Shown here: piece after piece, positions 1 to 11,631 of the stretch
Layout: every line of letters begins with the position of its first letter
Numbering within the stretch: the stretch's first letter is position 1
DNA from: Pyronema omphalodes
Lineage: Eukaryota; Ascomycota; Pezizomycetes; Pezizales; Pyronemataceae
Reading direction: 5' to 3'
NCBI GenBank assembly: GCA_024516155.1
Contig: JAJJXM010000045.1
Coordinates: 1 to 64,000 of the forward strand
Length of the DNA stretch: 64,000 nucleotides
Translations under genes and position numbers: made by a program
Notes under the pieces: model-generated
Seen by the model: only the letters and a program-made list of their open reading frames with translations
The model's database searches: none
Told to the model about the DNA's origin: nothing

Positions 1-291
1 GGCCTGCTCTGGGGCAAGGAAGGCCCAGGGTCATCCTGATGACGTAACGAGTGATGGTGCCACCAGTTTGGTTTGCAGTGGAAGCAGTTAGTTCGGAATT
101 TTGCTGTGGTATTTGAAGGAGGATTGAAACTGAAAATATTGCTGACAAGCATGTACGCAGTACAGCTCCAAAACAAGATCATTGCTGTCGTTGTTCCATC
201 GAGCATACGGCAATTTATTATGAAGATAATAGGCACAGTAGGACTGAAGGGGAGGGTTGACTGCTCTTAGAAACCTCAATGGGAGACAGTA

Positions 292-1380
292 TTGTGCAGG
301 GTAAAAGTGTTGAAGAGGTCATTGCAGACAAAGCGACACGGCAATGCTCTATGTCTGCCTGACATGAACAGGCTTCTTGCAATGGTGGAGAATAATAGGC
401 TGGACACAGTCTCGGTTGTTAAACTGTCAAGTGATGGTGATGGTGAAAAAATGGACGATTCACATAGTGACGTCAAGGATGATCAGTACAGTATGGAGGT
501 AGATCAGGGTCCTTCTGCATGAATGGTGATGATGATCTTGTTGGGGTTAAAATCATGGTGGAACCATGTTTTCCTTATTTTTATGAGTGGTACTTCAGAA
601 CTGGAATTTTTATGAAACCTATAACTCTACAGAGGTAGAAGCAGCAGCTCTCAAGAATTCTGTTGCTGCTCTCCCAAGGAACATCAACGAACAACAACAA
701 GTCATTTCAGGCGCCCCCCGTGCCAAACCGCATGGCCTCCTGCTCTGCAATGAAAGAGATGACTATGCAACTGTCAGTCCTTGAAGACGATATTCGGGAT
801 ATCCTGAATGCCATTCACCCCCACCTGGCAACAGAAAACGAGGAGGAAGAGGCCAGAACACCGAACCAACCTCACTGATGAAAAAGCAACTGGGGAACCA
901 TAGACGCTGGGCGGCATCACCAGAGCGAAGCCCGATGCACCCAAAACATGCAACTACCATTGCCCAGGACATACTTGATGCGATTAGGTTCCAGTCCCTG
1001 CTACCTTTGCTCGCTATCACCTTGACTGAAGCAACACCAGAACCACTCCCTGTCAGCTCTGTTGGGCTAGACATAGCTCTACCCGGCGGCGGAGGCACTG
1101 CACCAGCTGTGAACAATGCATGGGAGACTATATAGGTCAAGGCTACACAGAAGGAGAAGCTGAACGAGAGCGAGGCAACAACTGCAGCAGCGACATCCAG
1201 TAAGACCGCTACAACAAAGAATGGTGGAAGGGGAAAGACTACCCACCAACCCAAACCGATAAACGACTCCGCAAAGAAGACTTGGGCAGAAGTCATCGAG
1301 TGTGGAGGTATTGATGTCCAGATGATGCTGGGGAATGACAATTTTGGACTTACAACACCACCACCAAGTAGGGAATAGTG
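292..1380 (+). other. possible relic of a transposon ORF (gag-like)
   Basis: Several short frames on the plus strand look protein-like but are broken by stops and frame changes: an Asp/Ser-rich stretch near 430-520, an acidic helix-like stretch near 750-870, and an Ala/Thr/Lys-rich stretch near 1140-1376 that reaches a KTWAEVI-like sequence at about 1276-1300. Low-complexity Ala/Lys followed by a WAxVI-type motif occurs in ORF1 proteins of fungal non-LTR elements, so a decayed transposon ORF1 is one reading. No zinc knuckle or other diagnostic domain is visible. A 305-codon frame on the opposite strand (763-1680) is compositionally biased and taken as a shadow. Confidence 0.22.
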
Positions 1381-1699
1381 ATGGAGTAGGGCAGTGAGGA
1401 GGATGCGGAGGGAGGAGGACGATGGGGAGACAGGAGATGAGCGTAGGAGCAGGACTGGCCCAGGTGCCTCTCTCTCGCCCATCTGTTGAACCAACTGGCA
1501 ACACCGGATGGCATTCCTGTGCCGCATCGGCATCATCCCGGAATCCTCCATTCCCACGCAGCCCCTATCGTAGCCGCGTGGTCCTGAACTCCCCTTAAGT
1601 ATAACGTGGTTACTGTTTGTCTTCTTCTTGTTCTCCGTCAGCATCGTGTGAAGTTGTCTCAAGGGTAAGTCAACACCCATGAGGTAAGTGTTCCTTCCC

Positions 1700-2956
1700 C
1701 TGCCCTCTCCTGAGTCCTCCCAGACTGACAGTGAATAATAGTTGCGATGGGTGCGGCCGGGATCCCCGTGGGGTCCTCACAGAAAATCACAAATCATGTG
1801 ACCTAGCTTGTCAGAGCTCCTGTGGGGGTTCCGCCCGGGATACTGACTTCATTATTCATTCTTCTGTCGAGTTTGCCATATTCTCCATAGCGTTACATAT
1901 GATACCTACTCATCATCACACATTATAGGATGTCAGGAAGCACCAGCATAGGGGGTGAGGGAGGCGAGGGAAGTGACAGCACATGCGGCCTGGTAGTGGC
2001 ATAACTGTGTTTTCCACCTCGCTAGTGCTTTCCAATCAGAACAAAAAAAAAACGGGGGGGGGGAGTAGATGGGGAAGGGTGGAGGACATCAGACATCGGG
2101 AAGGGTATTTGAGGATCGTACAGGGCTCTGGGACGTACAGACAAGAAGGACAGAAATGGAACATGCAGAAATGAGAGGGGGGGACTACAACGCCAAAAAT
2201 GACAGACCGCTCCGAGGCGTATCCGGTGACTGTCGAGGTCACACTTGACGGTCAGCAATGTGAATCAATTCAATAGCTTCAGCCATAGCCCTACGGTTAG
2301 ATGGGAGTATGAGTAAAAAGAAAAAAAAAAAGAAAAAAGCAAGCAAACCATGGTACGACGCTATGGTGGGAATGTCTCTATGTCGTTCAATGTACACTAC
2401 ATTCCCGTGGCACAGACACTACACACAGCAGAAAAGATGTACCGTAGGGTGTGATTGAATCATGGAGGATGGACATATGCACCCGTAGTCTAGAGATTCA
2501 TCCCTGCCACTGTTACGCAATTCTCTGGATAGAGCGGGAGCGATGGATGAACTGTGTGCAATCGGGGTCAGTGAGGGGTGAACAATGCAGGGGGTGTGGA
2601 GGAACATGCGCACTCTAGTCATGGTAGTCACTCGTGCATGCCATGAATGCATCGAAAAGATGAATAAATATACAAGATCAATGAATCTACAATGTAAATG
2701 ATTCATTTACATATCAATACTTCATTTCAAATACCAATCGTTTTTTTGACTTGTGCACCGGATGTACGCCTAGTCACCAGTGGTTGCAGTCAATCCGCGA
2801 AAGTATGCCCACTCGTCACTGAGCCCTCGGATCAATTAGCATACGTGTATCAGTCATATTTCGTCACTCGGACATGTCAGGAATCAATTGAAAATAAACA
2901 AATTGGCTAGATGAATGAATCCATAAGGTGAATGATAAATCGACATACGAATATAT
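1700..2956. other. intergenic, nothing recognised
   Basis: No convincing gene. The stretch holds short homopolymers (A-run at 2042-2050, G-run at about 2054-2062, A-rich tract near 2318-2338) and only short, unsupported frames. Confidence 0.5.
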
Positions 2957-3363
2957 AATCGGTTTAAAAGAGAAGAGATTAGAAGAGGGGAGAGGAGCAG
3001 AAAGATTGAAGCAGAGCGGTGAGGAGAGAAGAGGAGAGGAAAGGAGAGGAAAGGAGAGTAGAGGAGAACAGAGGAGAACAGAGGAGAACAGAGGCAGGGT
3101 ACGAATAACGGGGTGAAAGTGTTGAGTCGAGAGTGCCGCCTGGGAAAAGAGCAAACAGGGCTCCAAAATGTAACGACGAGAATGAGAACCAGCAGGAAGA
3201 AGAGACGTGGCAACAGGCCCAAGAAATGAAGTACACTCTGGGTGAATCCCGGCGAGACAATAGGGTAACATCTAGAGCCTCGAAATGTATTTAGACTGTA
3301 GCATACGTCATAACCTTAAGGTTGGGAACCTTCAAGGAAATCAAATCAAATCAAAATCGGTTT
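2957..3363 (+). mobile_element. purine-rich retroposon, copy 1, with candidate target-site duplication
   Basis: The element begins AAAAGAGAAGA at 2966, continues through a long GA-rich tract (about 2966-3090), a conserved segment (3115-3330) and ends in an (AAATC)n tail near 3338-3356. It is flanked by AATCGGTTT at 2957-2965 and 3355-3363, a candidate 9-bp target-site duplication that overlaps the tail by a few bases. The conserved segment can be read as NENQQEEE then WQQAQEMKYTLG, and the same peptide is found in copies at 22.1 and 59.4 kb. An (AAATC)n 3' tail, short direct repeats and 5' truncation in another copy are features of LINE-type target-primed insertion. It is too short to be autonomous. 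Confidence 0.7.
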
Positions 3364-6300
3364 TGAAGATACATTATTTGTTGTGCTTGTTCAGAGTAAG
3401 TATGTTCACTCACTAGTTGTTACTGTCAATAACAATCAGTTTCCCAGAGACTGAAATAACTTGGAAAGGGACAGAGTCAAGCGAATCCTTCCCTGGGCCA
3501 AAGGGCAAATACAAAACCAAAACTTGAAGAAGTACGAGGAATAGTGGTGAAAGTAAGAACAACCGGGGACATACAAAGCACCCTACTCACGGCATCTGGA
3601 TATGGCATACGCAACTTACCCCCCCTCCCCCCCGGCTAGAAACTCCTAAACCATTCTAGGGCTGAGCACTGCTCATGACCATTTCCTGCTTCAGTTATCA
3701 AGAACGAAATTAGAGAAATCAGACACCGGTAAGGTATGCCCCAGCTATCGAAGGTGGCTCGGAGAGAATAAGAACAGGCTGGGGAACACTGATTGAATGT
3801 GAGAACGCACATGAAACCGGTCTGAACAAATACGAAAGTTAATGCTGTAATGTTAAAAAACGAGAAAAAGAAAATATAAAAAAAGAAAACAGAATACGAA
3901 GACGGACACATATGTACATGGATCTGCGTGGAGAACGGACTGGTAAAGAATCCGAGAGTTTTTGTCCGGACGTTGCAGCACATGGTAACAGAGGTGGGAT
4001 TTCTTGACGAATCCTCCAATCTGGAAGAAACAGTCTTCTGCTTGCCCCGAAAAACCTGGGGTTCTGGCACCAATTTGTCAAGGGTGAGTCAGAAAAACCA
4101 AGTCAGAATATTGCTGTCAAGGATAACATTGATCGCACCACTGCAAGTGTTGTCTATCGCAGGCTGCTCATACCGGAATCATAGGCCTGTTTTAGGCATT
4201 CATAAAATCATATCATGTATATAGTTCAACACCGCTACATTCTCTATAATCACAGATTAAGATTGGCCGCAAGCGCAGGGTCCAGCCACCGGTCGGCACA
4301 GACTACAGCATCCCTTGTAAATTCTGTCGAGGAAACTGATGGATATTTTATTTAGGAAGGGCAAGAATATCTGTTAAGAAATTTGGATGCAAGTTTGTAG
4401 TGAGGGAGAAATGTTTTTTATATCGGAATATAATACGGATTGCGTTTCAACAATTTTACACTAATGAACCATGGGCTGCTTGTAGGCTGATCCTCTTGGA
4501 AATTTCCCGAATCTCCTTTCAGCTGCCGTTGTAAACTGAGATTATTTAGGAATTATTGGATTAATTTTCACTATGCTGCCTTTTTTATGCCAAAGGTCAT
4601 TATAGGTTCGGGCTTTATGATTTTGGCGGTTTAACCTCGCATATCCCGTCCGGTTCATAAGCCTTCTGGTGGGGGATGATTATAAAATATGCGATTTTTA
4701 TGGGAGCAATGTATCATAGGGCGGTTGAGTACGAATTTCAAGGATCGTGCAAGAAGCTACATACCCATTGACGGTGCTGTAGCGTCTTTTCGCTGGTGCA
4801 ACAGAAGTAAAATAAGGAGCAAGATGACTGTTCTTAGATGCCCATAGAATCAGACAATGGAGAAAAGGCTTAGTGGATCATATGGCTATGATGTGCACAG
4901 TCGATTTTCGATTAATCAGGCTGTCAAGCCACACACAGCAGTAACGGTTTATTCGTGGTTTGTAAATATGACCACACCGGATAAATGAAGGACGCAGTTG
5001 GATCTGGCATCGCTCACGGAGCTCGAATGGGTACCCAACCGCCTTATTACAGAGGCATTGACAGCCATGCATCTCCTCGGAAAGTGCAATGATAATCGTG
5101 AGTAGACCGTAGACGCACAGGCGGAAATGCCGGACAGGCAGCCATGTGGTCAGACTGTTTTATGTTAAATGTAATCCTAATTCCCTAGCTTTTCTGTTCA
5201 AAGGTTATTATCGTGATTCATGATACGGCCGATACATTCAACTTTTCTTGTGGTGGATTTTCCCTGACGCATGGGCTTGCTTCATTTGTATCCTGGAATC
5301 GCAAGGATTATCTATGTCGATCGTTCTCCGTAAGCTCCGTTCACTAGTCTAACTTTTTCCATCGATTTTCTTTCTGGATCTCGTTGAAAAAAAAACTTCA
5401 AATATGCACATAATTTACTAATATGATCATAACTGGACTTCAAAGCATTCGATCTCTGATTGAAGGTAGTGTTAGACATCGAAGCTAGGAGTACCTCCCT
5501 GAGAATTAGAAGGCCTGTGTACGTAAAGCCATCGTTACGCAATTGCTTGTTGTATGTCTAGAAGTTGGTTGAAGCGTTGTTGCATAGCAGGTTTGGTTAT
5601 ACAATAAAAAAGGCGTAATTACAAGAAATTATCACTCGCACTCTTCAGATATGGAAATATTGGTGCGTCAAGCCACCAATAATGGTTTCAATTTTCTGAA
5701 ATACTAACGTTTCGCTGGCATAATTCCTAATATTTCTTTTTTCCTTCCAGAAGGCGCCACCAAACTGCACCCCGCAATTACTTAATGACTGCTTGCGATA
5801 CTCTTTCACGGCGCGTTTGACTGCACCAAAAGCGTACATTTTGAGCCCATTTTCATGGCTAAAAGAGGCCAAAATCCGCGTTTTGGGATGCAACTAAACG
5901 CACCCGTATAAATAGCTATATCGCCAGACCGGATGTGACGCGAAAATAAAACCTCAATCTACCACGCATTTCAGTTTTTGTGCATATTCAGGTGTCATTA
6001 CCGTTTGGAACATAGCACTCACCCGTGTGGTCCAAGGTTGAAGCTGTGGACCGGAAACAGTTGGTTGACGACTTGTCATTTTTATTTTTGTTCTGGGCGG
6101 ATGGAACGTTCTGTGTTATATCCTGAGTTGGGTGGACATAGAGTAAGAATCGATGAGGAGGATACTCGGAGCAACTTTCTAAAAGAGGAGTTTAATACAG
6201 TAGTTGTTTAGGTATCAGCAGTGGTATGAATGACTCAGACAGACCGAATGGGGCTTTTGTGCGAGGGTGGAAAGCACCTTGCATCATACTTGGGATGAAC

Positions 6301-9300
6301 TTCGCATTTTCAGTGACAGGTATTAAGACTATATGAGTTCAATGCAAATCGGAGGCTTGCAATGTTTTTTATGGCAGCTATATTGCGAACACGCCATTTA
6401 GGCATGTTTTTCTTCGAGTGATAGCACCATGATTCCAAACGGCTCCGCATGACTTTTATTTTTGTTTCAATACTTTTAAACCCCTAAAATCGTAGAGATT
6501 GACAGATTACGCTTGTCAAGTATTTTTATCTCATCTTCTGTTCTTCAATTCATAACGGATGTTGTTGAAATAAGCATTGCCTGACATTACCTTCCAAGAC
6601 CTGTCCGGAAGCCCTAGATCGACGGGTATCGACCCCGACGTATGAATGCACTCGCTTACAGTGAGTGGCATATTTACCACAAATGCATGCTCCATCTACC
6701 TCACTCGTTTCCTTCATCCACGCTGTCTCTGATGATGACATCATGAAAAGGTTGAATCACTCTTCAGGCAGGTCATGGACAAGTAGCTTCTCCAGTTTGC
6801 GTATAAGAGTGAAAATCATAACGAACCCACGGTCCCGGTTTCATGTCTACGGTCTCTTTAGTTTACTGTGCCCATACTGCAGTGGTCCCCAGCACCTACC
6901 CCCTCAGCGTGCCTCAGCTTGTATCTTACGCCAATCCATTTATACTCTTCCGCCAATCCATTTATACTTCGACTCATTATTTTCCGAACTCGCCTTGCGA
7001 AGACTACTTCAACAGACCAAATTCATCTCCTCTGCGTGTACGAGCCACAAATGTAATTGTTCTCACTTCTCCCATTCTTACCGGAGTATAGTGTGCACAT
7101 TTATATCGCCCATTTTGGGTTATATACTTGGCTCTCTAGCATTGAATTCGCGACGTGTGAGCTTGCCGGGCATGCTCATTCGTCACCGGTGCCAGAGAAC
7201 AAAAAGCATCTGGATAGCAAGGTCGCTGTGGCTTGTGCAATCCGCTCTGTATTCTCTTCGATACAGCAATTTCCTCTTAGTCGCATCGCGGCTAAGGCGG
7301 GTTACATACCGACTAGTGGTCCGTCTGCTTGGAATGTCGGCTGTTCTGGGGCAATTCCATCAAGGATAAGTGTATGGGCAAGGAACGCCAAAGTCAGTCT
7401 ACATCCTTCGCATTAATACTGCGGTGGGCTTTTCCTTCGACCCGCATAAAGCTTCGTCATGCTTTCTAGCGGTGGAGGACGGACCGTTTTTCAAAATGAC
7501 GCGACTGGTTTACTGCTGATGACGTTGACGTTGGGGTTAAAGACGGCTGGAGATGCCTTTGAAGGTGAAATAGAATATGGTCAGATAGTTCATGCGGATC
7601 CAATAATGCTTAGAAAATGGGTGAATATAAGGTGACAGGCATTATTGCCGTGCTTGTGGCGGTGTGGAGGTGATGAAATAGGTGCACAATATTTATATGC
7701 TGGAGGATGAATGGAGAGCAGTTGCCGACGACAGAAGCCCTGACCAGAGTACATAGTTAACCTGACTGTGGTATACTTGAGGACAATGAGACTTGGTAAT
7801 GATTACACAGCAAGCAAATTACATATTCCAATCACGAAGTCGACCTCATTTGAACTCTTGATCACTTGGGATCACTCGCCTCTCCGCAAAATACGTGGGT
7901 GTTGACTATCGCATCTTACTAGGTGTCTTCAGCCACAAGAACAGGATTATGGTTTCTTCTCTCCAGCAAAGTTCATAAAGATCTTGATCGGTGTATGGTT
8001 AAAACAAACAAAAAACAAACAGAAATTAGAATCGCGTATGCATGGATGCATTATAAAGAGTCCCTAACTTTAAGTGCATTTACTGACGTACGGTACTCCA
8101 ACCGGAAATGCACTACCGCTATACACCGTTCATCAGTCGTAGTGTAAACCGGAAACCCCGGAAACAGCCTTAAATTGCCCTTCAGCACCTTAATGTTCTT
8201 TTTTCCAGCACGTTGTTACCGCTGCTAGATTCTATAACAATCTTACATCCGCACCTCACTTCAACGCCGGTGTATCTTCGTGCCTCTTTATGCATATCAA
8301 ACTATGGACCACTCGAATGTCGTCACAGATGTCCGGTCCGGCTTAGCCATTATCGATAGGCAGTACCAGCTCCATACTTAGCTATTTCAAGGAGAAAAGC
8401 GGGAAAATTGCAGGACTTTAGTGGCAGTCTGGGCGTGTTACACTTCTCTGTCTCACGACGTTTGTGATCTTAGTTTTTAGCGAAGTTGTGCAAAGTGGAA
8501 TTTTCGCAGGAAAAGAGGAGTGTACTAGCCGGTAGGTCTGAATCACTTTAAATGCCGCTGTCTCTCATCAGCACCATGACTTGAAGATTGTCGGCCGTGG
8601 TTCACGATTATCGGTGTTGTTAGCGGTATGAGATTTAGGCGATAACTCATTAAACAGTACAGAGTTGAATCGACTCTGATATTCCATGTTACAATTATAT
8701 ATATGTTTATTGAAGTATCTCATGCATATCCCATGCATGTATCAACCCTCTTTTGGAAGGAGCATGAGTGCCCGCCGCGTTGCAGTGTTGCCAGGCTGAG
8801 TCTGTAATTTAGCGCAGAATACACTTCAGGCGGGCGTGCAGACCTCCGTATATCATGAATAGAACATGTAGCCTGCGGAGGAAAACCATATTTTCTCAGT
8901 TTCTAACTCCCCTTTTTATTTCTGGTCACAAAAGCTGCCCCATCTGGTTGCCTACAAGGTATGCAATAGGGCGAGTAACACAGCACATTCCCATGACGAT
9001 ACACACTACCAGCAGGGCTACAGTCTTCTGATAGATTAAGATTTGGCCTCCGATTTAATGTCTGCTGGTGCTTCAGACATTTTATAAACATGGGGACGAT
9101 GCGCTGCTGTGCATAGAGCACCGCCACAGCGCCACACGTCTTATCCCGCACACTCTGCATTGACATGCGCGTCTTCATGCTGCCCTTGCGCCAATGACAC
9201 AATGGATCCTCGCGTCTGTCATCCAGATTTCCAAGCGACAGGTCCAATGCGCACTTTTATAGCTACGAAGCTCTGTGAATTTTCTTCCAGTCAAAACTAT

Positions 9301-9568
9301 TTTGCCGTTGGAATCCAAATCTCTGTCACCGTAACCACCCCCCACCAGAACGCCATAACCCGAAATGATACAATCCGAAAAGATGTAAGCGTTGGCGAAA
9401 ATTCAATGTTCCACAACATAATCACCTCTGCATGGGGCCTCAGCTCACATTTCGGCCTGTAACAGATACCGTGCCTCTTCTCATTCAGGCATCTGTGAAG
9501 CCACATTTTTTCCTTTATAAGGAGCTGTCCCTGCCGTAATACACGATCAATCATACGCGAAACCAACA
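3364..9568. other. long gene-poor stretch
   Basis: About 6.2 kb with no gene I can support. The longest plus-strand frame (6665-7369) has no recognisable domain and an unlikely composition. A short direct repeat (CCAATCCATTTATAC, around 6931-6966) is present. Composition is moderately AT-rich with scattered homopolymers. It may be decayed repeats or intergenic DNA; nothing distinguishes the two by eye. Confidence 0.5.
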
Positions 9569-10579
9569 ATGGAACACGTCCCAATTGAAGTTGATGAGTC
9601 CTGCTATTCCCCGGGCGAGTACCCCTCATCCGATAATTCCAGCACCTCCTCCCTCGATTCCATAATTATTCGACATGTCTTTGAGAACGGTCGTCGATAT
9701 CACGGCTTTCGCAGAGGCCGATATCTTCTCCCAACGACAAGATAGAACAAGGTTCGCGAACTGCCTTCCTAACGCTGTTCTTCGCATGATGACGTGCTGA
9801 CCTGGCAGATCGTCTTGATATGCAGCACCACGTCTTAAAGACTTTATTCTCGGCATTGCATACCGCACCCCTTTCGACCATTAATCCGAAGCGTATCCTC
9901 GATATTGGTACTGGTACTGGCCGGTGGGCAATAGATATGGCGTATGAATTCCCCGGAGCACAGGTCACCGGAATTGATCTTTCACCTATTCAACCATCAT
10001 GGATTCCGTCCAATTGTACCTTCGAGATAGACGATATTGAGGCAACGTGGACGATGGCGCCTGGCACTTTCGATTACATTCATATGCGTGGACTACTAGG
10101 AAGCATCAATGACTGGCCGGCGTTACTAGCACAGCATTTATAGCGATGAAGCCTGGTGGTATGATTGAGATTACTGAGATTGAGAAGTATTTGAGATTGA
10201 AGGCGAGGTCGCGACGGAATTTGCTGAGCTGATGAAGGAGGGCATGGATAATTTGGGACGAAAACGCATTATGCCAAACGAGTTTCCGGCTATGTTGACG
10301 AATGCTGGGTTCGCTAATCTGCAGGAGCGAAGAGGCAGAATACCGATTGGGATATGGCCGATTGTTCCGAACCTAAAAGAGCTCGGTCAGTTGTGGAGAG
10401 AATGCCTCCTTGCAGGAGTCGATGCCTGGGGCTTGGCGACATTAACTCGAGGACTGGACTGGAACAAAGCGGAATATGATGTGTTGGCAAGTAATCTTCG
10501 GAGGGAAATCTTAGAGAGAGGAAGCCACAGAGTTAGCAGAGCTGTGAGTTTCGTCGCGCGTAAGCCTGACGCGCGTTAA
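9569..10579 (+). pseudogene. LaeA-like SAM-dependent methyltransferase, frame broken
   Basis: The reading frame gives the layout of fungal LaeA-like class I methyltransferases: an acidic N-terminus, then ENGRRYHGFRRGRYLLP (about residues 35-51), the SAM-binding motif I ILDIGTGTGRWAID, then GIDLSPIQPSWIPSNC, a DDIE motif, MKPGGMIEITEIE, and a C-terminal helical part. The ATG at 9569 starts exon 1. A probable 57-nt intron (9752-9808, weak GTTCGC donor, CTGAC branch, CAG acceptor) joins exon 2. Frame changes are needed near 9733, 10140 and 10175, so no continuous protein is encoded as written. All breaks are indel-type, with no internal nonsense substitution seen, so either a young pseudogene or sequence errors fit. 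Relatives act on secondary-metabolite regulation or small molecules; the substrate cannot be told from sequence. No biosynthetic cluster is visible around it. Confidence 0.8.
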
Positions 10580-11631
10580 CCTTTTCAAATAATTTTAAAT
10601 TATTCTTCTTAATATTATTGTATGTCCTGTTAGAATACCTACCTTGGCGATGGCGAGTGCGATGAAGTAATGTAATGTTGAATGTTGAATGTTGAATGTT
10701 GAATGTTGAATGTCAAACGTCGAAAGTCGTGTGAATCTCCAAAACTTGAAAGCAGCTGGGGAGATAGTTGATCTCATTTCGGGTCCAGGATGACTTGATG
10801 ATTTAGTGCCAGGTGGAAAGTATCGGCCGAAGTATTCGCTCCATCTGCCCTGGCCCTGCGCCCTACACCCTGATGCTTCGACAACCATCCACTTTTTCCC
10901 AACCTATGCGCGGCTGCTCGACAACTCCCATCCGACAACACTGATATCGCGATCAATGAGGATCAAGTTAACCATTACGGAATGGTAATACGTCCTACCC
11001 CGTGGTGTGATTGATGAACTGGTTGACGTCGAACAAGCGAAGTATTTATACGCGACATGACTCCACGGCAAACAGTGAAGCGATGTACGAGTACGCGGAC
11101 ACGATAATCATCCGGTGTATCAATGGTGTATATTAGTGGCTAGAAGAGTTGATACTGAAAGAGGCCTATAGAATCGAAGAGAAATTTGTGCGCACGAAAT
11201 CAGCACAAGGCACGCTTCAACTGCGAAGGGATAAGCCTGGGCTCTGATTTGGCGGTATTGTATGGTCTAAGAAGATTATTTGTGTTAATGGATGCTACTT
11301 TGATAAACAAGGATATAGAACTGACCTTCAAAAGATGCCGCAGTGCGAGCTTAGTAGTCATGAAATATCACCATAAGATGTGCCCCTGAAAATACCGCGT
11401 GCGTTGTGTATCGAAGACTGAAGACTCCTCAATTCCCATACTTGCTGCTGGAGATAGAAATTAGTTAACTAACCCATAGATATTATTATTTCATTCACAT
11501 TTCACTAGAAGACAAGTCACAAGTGTAAAAATTTGCTACAACCAGTAGATTCCAACTATGTACAATGATTCCGAAAGCAGACCCGCTAAACACTAACTAA
11601 TGATATCACAAAAGAAATCCCATATACATAT
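10580..11631. other. intergenic
   Basis: No supported gene. It contains a heptanucleotide microsatellite at 10674-10713 and the presumed 3' flank of the minus-strand gene that ends at 11632. Confidence 0.5.
10674..10713. repeat. heptanucleotide microsatellite (ATGTTGA)n
   Basis: About 5.5 uninterrupted copies of ATGTTGA, directly downstream of the methyltransferase reading frame. Confidence 0.9.

Noticed and set aside
763..1680. 305-codon open frame on the minus strand
   Set aside because: Biased Ser/Pro/Leu/Val composition, no domain, and opposite to protein-like frames; treated as a shadow.
2864..3271. Several Ser/Leu-rich minus-strand frames
   Set aside because: They are the complement of the GA-rich tract of the retroposon.
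6665..7369. 234-codon open frame on the plus strand
   Set aside because: No recognisable motif, overlaps other frames of similar length, no promoter or intron structure.
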